Shown: positions 57,544 through 64,000 of the stretch, piece by piece
Layout of the letters: the number at the start of each line of letters is the position of its first letter
Position numbering within the stretch: the first letter of the stretch is position 1
Assembly: GCF_040939785.1 (NCBI RefSeq)
Contig: NZ_CP162553.1
Location: 7,645,001 to 7,709,000, forward strand
Source: Bradyrhizobium lupini
GTDB lineage: Bacteria; Pseudomonadota; Alphaproteobacteria; Rhizobiales; Xanthobacteraceae
Length of the DNA stretch: 64,000 bases
Direction: 5' to 3'
Notes under the pieces: generated by a model
Seen by the model: only the letters and a program-made list of their open reading frames with translations
The model's database searches: none
Told to the model about the DNA's origin: nothing
Position numbers and translations under genes: made by a program

Positions 57544-59370
57544 ATGTGCGGGATTGTCGGCATTCTCGGGCGCCAGCCGGTTGCAGAGCAATTGGTGGAT
57601 TCGCTCAAACGTCTTGAATATCGCGGCTATGATTCCGCGGGCGTCGCCACGCTCGAGGGCAAGCATCTCGAGCGCCGCCGCGCCGAGGGCAAGCTGAAGA
57701 ATCTGGAGAAGCGGCTGGAGGCCGAGCCGCTCAAGGGCACGACCGGAATCGGTCACACCCGCTGGGCCACCCACGGAAAGCCGACCGTGAACAATGCGCA
57801 CCCGCACGCGACCGAGCGTGTCGCCGTCGTTCACAACGGCATCATCGAGAATTTCCGCGAGCTGCGCGAGGAGCTCGAAAAGAAAGGCACGGTGTTCCAC
57901 ACCCAGACCGACACCGAGATCGTGCTGCATCTCGTCGACGACCTGCTCACGCGCGGCAACAAGCCGGTGGAAGCGGTGAAATTGACGCTGGCGCGGCTGC
58001 GCGGCGCGTTCGCACTCGGCTTCATCTTCGCGGGCGAGGACGATTTGATGATCGGCGCGCGCAACGGTCCGCCGCTCGCGATCGGCTATGGTGACGGCGA
58101 GATGTATCTCGGCTCCGACGCCATCGCGCTCGGGCCGTTCACCGACACGATCAGCTATCTCGAGGACGGCGACTGGGTCGTGCTGACCCATACAAGCGCT
58201 TCGATCTTCGACAAGGACGGCCATGCCGTCCAGCGCGAGAAGACCAAGCACGCGGCCTCGACCTCGCTGGTCGACAAGGCCAATTACCGCCACTTCATGG
58301 CCAAGGAGATCCACGAGCAGCCGGAAGTGGTCGGCCACACGCTGGCACGCTATGTCGACATGGCGACCGAGCGGGTCTCGCTGCCGGTCAAGCTGCCGTT
58401 CGACTTCAAGAACATCCAGCGCATCAACATCACGGCTTGCGGCACTGCGAGCTACGCCGGCTTCGTCGCAAAATACTGGTTCGAGCGTTTCGCGCGCGTG
58501 CCGGTCGAGGTCGATGTCGCCTCCGAATTCCGCTACCGCGAGGCGCCGTTGCGCAAGGGTGATCTCGCCATCTTCATCTCGCAGTCGGGCGAGACCGCCG
58601 ACACCTTGGCCGCGCTGCGCTACGCCAAGGCCCAAGGCGTGCACACGGTGGCCGTCGTCAACGTGCCGACCTCGACGATCGCGCGCGAAAGCGAGACCGT
58701 GCTACCAACGCTGGCCGGCCCAGAGATCGGCGTCGCCTCGACCAAGGCGTTCACTTGCCAGCTCATGGTGCTGGCAAATCTTGCGATCGCGGCCGGCAAG
58801 GCCCGCGGCGAACTGACCGACGAGGACGAGACCAAGCTCGTTCACGGGCTCGTCGAAATCCCGCGTTTGATGTCGGATGCGCTCACCACCGAGCTCCAGA
58901 TCGAGAAGCTCGCGCGCGAGATCGCGAAATCTCGCGACGTGCTCTATCTCGGTCGCGGCACCAGCTTCCCGCTCGCCCTCGAAGGGGCGTTGAAGCTGAA
59001 GGAGATCTCCTACATCCACGCCGAGGGCTATGCCGCCGGCGAGCTCAAGCACGGCCCGATCGCGCTGATCGACGAGACCATGCCTGTCGTCGTCATCGCG
59101 CCCTACGACCGGGTGTTCGAAAAGACCGTCTCCAACATGCAGGAGGTCGCCGCTCGCGGCGGCAAGATCATCCTGATGACCGACGCCAAAGGCGCGCAGG
59201 AGGCAACCGTCGAGTCCCTCGTCACCATCGTCATGCCCGATATGGCGGCGGCGTTCACGCCGATGGTCTATGCGGTCCCGGTTCAGCTGCTCGCCTATCA
59301 TACGGCGGTCATCATGGGGACCGATGTCGACCAGCCGCGCAATCTCGCGAAATCCGTGACGGTGGAATAG
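57544..59370 (+). CDS. glmS: Glutamine-fructose-6-phosphate aminotransferase (isomerizing)
   Basis: First committed step of hexosamine synthesis. The ATG at 57544 places the catalytic Cys directly after Met (MCGIVGILGRQPV); a TTG 9 nt upstream would not. Class-II glutaminase (RYEGYDSAG-like LEYRGYDSAGVATLEG, GHTRWATHG) is followed by two SIS domains (ITACGTASYAGFVAKYWFE, SQSGETADTLAALR, STKAFTCQLMVL, HAEGYAAGELKHGPIALI) and C-terminal QPRNLAKSVTVE. 608 residues, normal. No glmS-ribozyme-like leader was seen. Confidence 0.97.
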   Translation: MCGIVGILGRQPVAEQLVDSLKRLEYRGYDSAGVATLEGKHLERRRAEGKLKNLEKRLEAEPLKGTTGIGHTRWATHGKPTVNNAHPHATERVAVVHNGIIENFRELREELEKKGTVFHTQTDTEIVLHLVDDLLTRGNKPVEAVKLTLARLRGAFALGFIFAGEDDLMIGARNGPPLAIGYGDGEMYLGSDAIALGPFTDTISYLEDGDWVVLTHTSASIFDKDGHAVQREKTKHAASTSLVDKANYRHFMAKEIHEQPEVVGHTLARYVDMATERVSLPVKLPFDFKNIQRINITACGTASYAGFVAKYWFERFARVPVEVDVASEFRYREAPLRKGDLAIFISQSGETADTLAALRYAKAQGVHTVAVVNVPTSTIARESETVLPTLAGPEIGVASTKAFTCQLMVLANLAIAAGKARGELTDEDETKLVHGLVEIPRLMSDALTTELQIEKLAREIAKSRDVLYLGRGTSFPLALEGALKLKEISYIHAEGYAAGELKHGPIALIDETMPVVVIAPYDRVFEKTVSNMQEVAARGGKIILMTDAKGAQEATVESLVTIVMPDMAAAFTPMVYAVPVQLLAYHTAVIMGTDVDQPRNLAKSVTVE

Positions 59371-59459
59371 GCAGAAGGGTCGAGTGCGGGACGCTTCGTG
59401 GTCTTCCAAAACCTGCTAGAAGACCCTAGCTTGGACGAAGCGACTGACTTGGAACCCGA

Positions 59460-60233
59460 ATGAACCCCCGTGACGACGCGCCTGCGCCTCTTGATGCCGT
59501 GCTCGAGCCGCATACCGGCCTGATCGGCCGCTTCCGTAACTATTTCCTCACCGGCCTCATCGTGACGGGGCCGATTGCGATCACGCTGTATCTGGTCTGG
59601 TGGTTCGTCACCTGGGTCGATGGCGTGGTGCGGCCGTTCGTGCCGCTGGCCTATCGGCCCGAGACTTATCTGCCCTATGTCATTCCCGGCTGGGGGCTGA
59701 TCGTCGCATTCTTCACGTTGACGCTGGTCGGCTTCCTCGCGGCCAATTTGATCGGCCGGACACTGGTCGATGTCGGCGAGACCTTCCTCGGCCGCATCCC
59801 GGCGGTACGCGCCATCTACCGCGGCCTGAAGCAGGTGTTCGAGACGCTGTTCTCGGGCAAGGGCTCGAGCTTCCGCAAAGTCGGCCTGGTTGAGTTTCCC
59901 TCGCCGGGCATGTGGTCGATCGTGCTGATCTCGCAAGCGCCGAACGAGGACGTCTCCCGCAGCCTGCCGGGTCAGGAGGAGCACGTCTCGGTGTTCCTGC
60001 CGTGCTCGCCGAACCCGACGACCGGCTTCTTCTTCTATGTGCCCAAGAGCAAGATCGTCGAGGTCGACATGAGCACCGAGGATGCCGCGACGCTGATCAT
60101 GTCGGCCGGCGTCGTGCAGCCGGGCTCAGCGCCCGATTCGAAGAAGGCAGCGGCGCTGGCGGGCATGGCGAATGCCGCGCGTATTGCCAACGCCTCGGCG
60201 GCGGTGCAGCCCCAGCCTGCGAAGGTGGAGTAG
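59460..60233 (+). CDS. DUF502 membrane protein
   Basis: 257 residues. Two membrane spans (YFLTGLIVTGPIAITLYLVWWFV and PGWGLIVAFFTLTLVGFLAANLIG) with PRIPAVRAIYRGLKQ-like GRIPAVRAIYRGLKQVFETL and a soluble domain ending IMSAGVVQPG, as in DUF502. Many family members have no known function. It lies 90 bp downstream of glmS, on the same strand. Confidence 0.9.
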   Translation: MNPRDDAPAPLDAVLEPHTGLIGRFRNYFLTGLIVTGPIAITLYLVWWFVTWVDGVVRPFVPLAYRPETYLPYVIPGWGLIVAFFTLTLVGFLAANLIGRTLVDVGETFLGRIPAVRAIYRGLKQVFETLFSGKGSSFRKVGLVEFPSPGMWSIVLISQAPNEDVSRSLPGQEEHVSVFLPCSPNPTTGFFFYVPKSKIVEVDMSTEDAATLIMSAGVVQPGSAPDSKKAAALAGMANAARIANASAAVQPQPAKVE

Positions 60234-60337
60234 GGCCATTCCCCTGCGGGATGGCCGCCGTTCACGCGGGCGTCTCGTCCTCTGCTAGTCTCCGATTGAA
60301 CTGAGCGCGTTGCTCGGGCTTCGATCTGGAGTGCACG

Positions 60338-61195
60338 ATGTCCAAAACTATTGCGATCCTCGCGCCCGGTGCCATGGGCAGTGCCGTGGCCCGCCGTCTC
60401 GGCGAGCACGGTGCGCGTGTGCTGACGTCGTTGAGAGGGCGGAGCGAAGCGACGCGCAAACGCGCCACGGATGCCGGCATGATCGGCGCCGAGGACGACG
60501 CGATCGCGGACGCCGACATCATCCTGTCGATCGTGCCGCCGGGCGAAGCCGTGGCGCTCGCCGAGCGGCTGGCCGGGCTGATCGTCCGGCGCGAGAAGAA
60601 GCCGGTCGTGGTCGATTGCAATGCCGTCAACGTCGATACCGTGATGAGGATCGAGGAGATCATCGGCTCGGCACAGGCGCCGTTCGTCGATGCCGGCATC
60701 ATCGGGTTCCCGCCCCAGCCCGGTGGCAAGAGCCCGGCCTTCTACATGTCGGGCGAGCACGCCAAGGATGTCGCCGTGCTGAAGGATTTCGGGCTCGACG
60801 TGCGGATCGTCGAAGGGCCGGTCGGTGCCGCGTCCGCGCTGAAAATGTCCTATGCCGGGATCGTCAAGGGCCTCGCCGGGATCGGCGCGGCGATGGTGGT
60901 CGCGGCAACGAAAGCGGGGGCTGCGGATGCGCTGCGCGACGAACTCGCACTCAGCCAGCCCGCGGTTCTGGCCCGGCTCGAAGTCGCGCTGCCGGACATG
61001 ATTCCGAAAGCCTATCGCTGGGTCGCGGAGATGCGGGAGATTTCCGGCTTCCTCGGCCCCGATCATCCGGCGAGCCAGGTTTACGAAGGCTTTGCGCGCT
61101 GGTTCGACCACCTCGCCGAGGATGCGAAAGGCGAGGCGGCGGATACCGACCTGATGAAGGCATTCGCCGCGCGCATCGCGCAGAAGAAATCCTGA
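60338..61195 (+). CDS. NAD(P)-dependent oxidoreductase, 6PGDH-like (DUF1932)
   Basis: 285 residues. Rossmann motif ILAPGAMGSAVARRLGEHGA at the N-terminus (GxGxxG variant APGAMG), then SIVPPGEAVALAERLA and an all-helical C-terminal domain with DUF1932-like ending. It resembles beta-hydroxyacid dehydrogenases, but the Lys of the GLAGKI/GxxGxGxxxK active site appears as GPVGAASALKMSYAGIVKG. Substrate unknown. Confidence 0.85.
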   Translation: MSKTIAILAPGAMGSAVARRLGEHGARVLTSLRGRSEATRKRATDAGMIGAEDDAIADADIILSIVPPGEAVALAERLAGLIVRREKKPVVVDCNAVNVDTVMRIEEIIGSAQAPFVDAGIIGFPPQPGGKSPAFYMSGEHAKDVAVLKDFGLDVRIVEGPVGAASALKMSYAGIVKGLAGIGAAMVVAATKAGAADALRDELALSQPAVLARLEVALPDMIPKAYRWVAEMREISGFLGPDHPASQVYEGFARWFDHLAEDAKGEAADTDLMKAFAARIAQKKS

Positions 61196-61740
61196 TCGTC
61201 CCGTCTCACGTCACCGCCATCCATCATGTGCCGTGCAGCGAGATCCAGAAACCCCTGGATGTCTCGATCGCGTCTCAAGCGCACGACCGGAACGTCAGCG
61301 CCATACTGCATACGCTCGGCCTCGATGACAGGCGCGCGCTCGGTGTCGTAGCGCCACGCCTCGCGCATCAATTTCCAGTCGAACTGCTCGGGGCACCCCT
61401 CTGGGAGATCAGGCCGGGCCTTGTCGCGATCGAAGGCGGATCGCAGGAGAATGCGCCACTGGCAGAGCCAGCGCGGGCGGTCGATGACGACCAGCGTATC
61501 GGCGCGCGCGAGCGTGAGATCGAAGGCAAGTCCCGAGAAGCTGCCGTCGACAACCCATGCGTCGCCCGCGATCGCCTCAGTAACCCGTGCTCGGAAGTTC
61601 GGTTTGTCGGATGGCTTCCATCCCGGCCGCCAGTAGAGCACGTCGAGATGCACCACCGGCAGCGCGAGCTTTTGCCCGAGATTTCGGGAGAGGCTCGTCT
61701 TTCCGCTACCCTGACAGCCTACAACGATGATCCGGCGCAT
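61081..61740 (-). CDS. P-loop adenylate-kinase-like protein
   Basis: 219 residues from the ATG at 61740 (MRRIIVVGCQGSGKTSLSRN, Walker A). LPVVHLDVLYWRPGWKPSD and DAWVVDGSFSG follow the pattern of the short kinases found near AAA/uridine kinase families. About 115 bp at its 3' end overlap the oxidoreductase gene on the opposite strand, and the last ~40 residues (FCAMRAANAFIRSV...) look unrelated to the fold. A small indel near 61200 may have removed the natural stop. Substrate unknown. Confidence 0.75.
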   Translation of the reverse strand: MRRIIVVGCQGSGKTSLSRNLGQKLALPVVHLDVLYWRPGWKPSDKPNFRARVTEAIAGDAWVVDGSFSGLAFDLTLARADTLVVIDRPRWLCQWRILLRSAFDRDKARPDLPEGCPEQFDWKLMREAWRYDTERAPVIEAERMQYGADVPVVRLRRDRDIQGFLDLAARHMMDGGDVRRDDQDFFCAMRAANAFIRSVSAASPFASSARWSNQRAKPS

Positions 61741-61917
61741 CGTCGTAGGGTTCCATAAAGTCGGGCGAAGGGAAGAGGAGGCCTCCGAACGCGCCTTATT
61801 ACCTGGCATGTAATTGAGCCCATCTGCAGCCTGGCTACTGTCCCGGTTCATTCACCCGACAGGAAGCATTCCATCAAGCCTCCTGTCGCGTGTGTGTCGG
61901 TGCATGAGGAGAGAGCT

Positions 61918-62307
61918 ATGCAAGTCGTGTTTACGAAGAAGGAGCCGCCGCAATGGCTGCTCGACATGTGGCGGGAGATCGACAACAAGACCTTCGGACC
62001 AGGCTTCGACTGTTTTACGGAAGATGCCGTTTGCAACCTCGGCGTCGCCGATTGGAAGGGGCGCGAGGCGATCCGCGGCAATCTGAAGGCCTTCATCGAC
62101 ACCGGATTCACCGCGCTCCATCACATCACCGAATATTGGGACGCGGGGTCGCTGAAGGTGTTTCGGGGTGTCGTGGACATGACACCCGATGATCCCTCAA
62201 TGAAGACGGTTCATCCCACGATGACGCACTTCTTCTACATGGACGAGAGGAACGACACCAAGGTACGGCACTGGGTCGGTGCCGTGGGGCCGGTCGCCTT
62301 CGGTTGA
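61918..62307 (+). CDS. NTF2/SnoaL-like protein
   Basis: 129 residues, MQVVFTKKEPPQWLLDMWRE, with WKGREAIRGNLKAFIDTGFT and HHITEYWDAGSLKVFRG, the curved sheet/helix pattern of SnoaL-like domains. GGAGAGAG lies 5-12 nt before the ATG at 61918. No specific activity is assignable. It is followed by a regulator gene on the same strand. Confidence 0.8.
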   Translation: MQVVFTKKEPPQWLLDMWREIDNKTFGPGFDCFTEDAVCNLGVADWKGREAIRGNLKAFIDTGFTALHHITEYWDAGSLKVFRGVVDMTPDDPSMKTVHPTMTHFFYMDERNDTKVRHWVGAVGPVAFG

Positions 62308-62413
62308 TCGCCACGAACCTGCTACCATCGGCGGTGGTGCCTCGGACAAGCCGACTTACCGCCGCCGATGCGCGTTGACGATGCCGCACATCGACAGGAA
62401 GGATCAGTCGGCC

Positions 62414-63244
62414 ATGAAAGCGACGGCCAGTGCCCTCAAGACGCGCGCCAGTTCCGCGGGCGCGCTGCTGCGTCAATGGCGGGACATTCGCGGCAAGACG
62501 CAGCTCGACCTGTCCTTCGACGCCGGCGTCTCGCAGAAGCACATCAGCTTCGTCGAGAGCGGCCGCAGCGTTCCGAGCCGCCAGATGCTGCTCGACCTTG
62601 CGCAAGCCCTCGACGTGCCCTTGCGCGAACGCAACGAGCTGCTGCTGGCCGCCGGCTATGCGCCGTCCTATTCCGAGCCCGCGCTCGAGGCGCCCGCCAT
62701 GACGAGCATCAACCGTGCCCTGCAACGCATGCTGCGTCAGCACGAGCCGTTTCCCGCCATCGTCATGGACCGGTACTGGAACGTGCTGATGACCAATGAG
62801 GCCGCGCCGCTTCTGTTCAATTGCTTCATCGACATGTCCGCACGGCCGGCGCCACGAAACCTGCTGCATCTTATGTTCGATCCGGAGGGCATGCGCCCTT
62901 TTATCGCGAACTGGCCGCAGACCGCACGCGGGCTGCTGGCGCGGGTGTATCGCGAGGCAGTCGGACACGTGGTTGACATCAGGACGAAGGCGTTGCTGGA
63001 GGAGCTGTCGCAATACCCCGGGGTGAAGCCGGAATGGCGTGCGCCGTCGGCATCCGATGCGATGCCGATGATCCCGTTGTCCTTCGTCAAGGACGGTGTG
63101 ACGCTGGACTACTTCTCCCTGATCACGACGGTTGGAACGCCGCAGACGGTGACGGGGGAGGAGCTGCGGCTCGAGTGCATGTTCCCCGCCAACGAGGGGA
63201 CCGAAGCCGAGCACGGCAGGTTCTTGCGCGCGCACGCCGGTTGA
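62414..63244 (+). CDS. XRE/MmyB-like transcriptional regulator
   Basis: 276 residues. N-terminal helix-turn-helix (LLRQWRDIRGKTQLDLSFDA, GVSQKHISFVESGRSVPSRQ) and a C-terminal MmyB-like ligand-binding region (FPAIVMDRYWNVLMTNEAAP, RNLLHLMFDPEGMRPFIANW). Start taken as ATG 62414 with AGGAAGGA 10 nt upstream; an ATG at 62381 is in frame. MmyB proteins bind fatty acids or similar and control neighbouring genes; the NTF2-like and PanE-like genes next to it are candidate targets. Confidence 0.88.
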   Translation: MKATASALKTRASSAGALLRQWRDIRGKTQLDLSFDAGVSQKHISFVESGRSVPSRQMLLDLAQALDVPLRERNELLLAAGYAPSYSEPALEAPAMTSINRALQRMLRQHEPFPAIVMDRYWNVLMTNEAAPLLFNCFIDMSARPAPRNLLHLMFDPEGMRPFIANWPQTARGLLARVYREAVGHVVDIRTKALLEELSQYPGVKPEWRAPSASDAMPMIPLSFVKDGVTLDYFSLITTVGTPQTVTGEELRLECMFPANEGTEAEHGRFLRAHAG

Positions 63245-63310
63245 GGAGACGTCGCGAGGCTCATCTGTTATTGTTTCTGCGAAAGCGGTCACTCCGCAAT
63301 GGGAGTTCGA

Positions 63311-64000
63311 ATGAGAGTGCTTGTGATCGGCGCGGGAGCGCTCGGAGGCTACTACGGAGCGCGCCTGGTCCGAGCCGGCGGCGACGTGAACTTTCTGGTG
63401 CGGGCCGGGCGTGCGGAGCAATTGCGGCGGAATGGATTGCAGGTCGTGAGCCCGCAGGGCGATTTCGCCGTGCAGCCGAAGATCATCCTGGCCAACGACC
63501 TCAAGGAAACGTTCGACGTCGTGCTCGTCGGGGTGAAATCCTACTCGCTCGACGATGCGATGGCCCAGTTTGCCCCGGCCGTTGGCGCCCACACGATGAT
63601 TTTGCCGATCCTCAACGGGCTGAAACATGTCGACGCCCTGACGGCGCGGTTCGGCGCCGCTCAGGTTCTCGGCGGGCTCGCGAACGTCAGTGCCGGGCTC
63701 GATGCGGATGGCCGCGTCGTTCAGTTCATGGCCAATCAGACCATCGTCTTCGGCGAAATCGGGGGGTCGTTGAGCGAGCGTGTGCTCGCCCTGGAGACGC
63801 TGCTGCACGTGCCCGGTATCGACGTGCGCGCCAGCGAAGCGATCATGCAGGACATGTGGGAGAAATTCGTCCAGCTCTCGACGCTCGCCGGCATCACCTG
63901 CCTGATGCGTGCAAGCATCGGAGACATTCTGGCCGTTCCGAACGGCGAGCAATCCATCTTCCGCCTGTTTGCCGAATGCTGCGCCGTCGCCACGGCCTCG
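63311..64000 (+). CDS. 2-dehydropantoate 2-reductase family (PanE-like), 3' end outside window
   Basis: Frame open to base 64000. MRVLVIGAGALGGYYGARLV is the Rossmann motif of ketopantoate reductases, and FDVVLVGVKSYSLDDAM, ILPILNGLKHVDAL and the catalytic-Lys segment MWEKFVQLSTLAGITCLMR follow. GGGAG is 5 nt before the ATG. Only 230 residues of about 300 are visible, and the family has side branches with other substrates, so panE is a likely but not certain identity. Confidence 0.9.
   Translation, partial: MRVLVIGAGALGGYYGARLVRAGGDVNFLVRAGRAEQLRRNGLQVVSPQGDFAVQPKIILANDLKETFDVVLVGVKSYSLDDAMAQFAPAVGAHTMILPILNGLKHVDALTARFGAAQVLGGLANVSAGLDADGRVVQFMANQTIVFGEIGGSLSERVLALETLLHVPGIDVRASEAIMQDMWEKFVQLSTLAGITCLMRASIGDILAVPNGEQSIFRLFAECCAVATAS

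Overview
The window is a GC-rich chromosomal segment from an alphaproteobacterium, most probably Bradyrhizobium or a very close relative. The main evidence is the ndvB/ndvD/ndvC cyclic beta-(1,3)/(1,6)-glucan locus typical of that genus, the gyrA-coaD-cyclophilin-queA-tgt housekeeping series, Omp31-like porins, and several short palindromic intergenic repeats of a kind I recognise from Bradyrhizobium, Rhodopseudomonas and Nitrobacter chromosomes. No phage, integrase, transposase or CRISPR array was seen.

Layout. 1-7.3 kb: end of an acyl-CoA synthetase, a PCC-domain protein, a large DUF1217 protein, an orphan AAA ATPase, a repeat-rich gap, an SRPBCC/beta-propeller secreted pair. 7.3-14.5 kb: HAD hydrolase, DinB-like protein, uvrA, two porin-like genes, ssb. 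14.9-23.5 kb: gyrA, kup, coaD, two cyclophilins, queA. 23.5-28.7 kb: a block between queA and tgt with vapBC, asd behind a threonine-rich leader peptide and attenuator, and a PepSY/TetR/patatin regulon. 28.7-36.8 kb: tgt, cysK, a caspase-like protein, a DMT transporter, RidA, small secreted proteins, a formyltransferase. 37-42.4 kb: acetoacetyl-CoA synthetase, AI-2E-type exporter, NUDIX. 42.4-48.1 kb: many short conserved-hypothetical genes, then tRNA-Lys. 48.4-54.1 kb: ndvB, ndvD, ndvC. 54.2-60.2 kb: SPOR-like protein, glmU, glmS, DUF502. 60.3-64 kb: an oxidoreductase, a P-loop kinase, an NTF2-like protein, an MmyB-like regulator and the start of a ketopantoate reductase.

Two regulatory arrangements stand out. 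First, asd (aspartate-semialdehyde dehydrogenase) is preceded on the minus strand by a consensus-like promoter, a 23-codon ORF with seven Thr codons whose ATG lies where transcription should begin, and a rho-independent terminator ending about 33 nt before the asd start. This is the architecture of threonine attenuation with a leaderless leader peptide. Second, a TetR gene sits between two genes (PepSY and patatin) whose promoters carry the same 14-bp core inside the -35/-10 spacer, suggesting a self-contained autoregulated regulon.

A caution applies to the whole annotation. At least nine otherwise well-conserved genes, including queA, tgt and ndvC, are broken by small indels, mostly one base and often in short homopolymers. 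This looks like residual sequencing error, so these genes are described as if intact and the indel positions are given.
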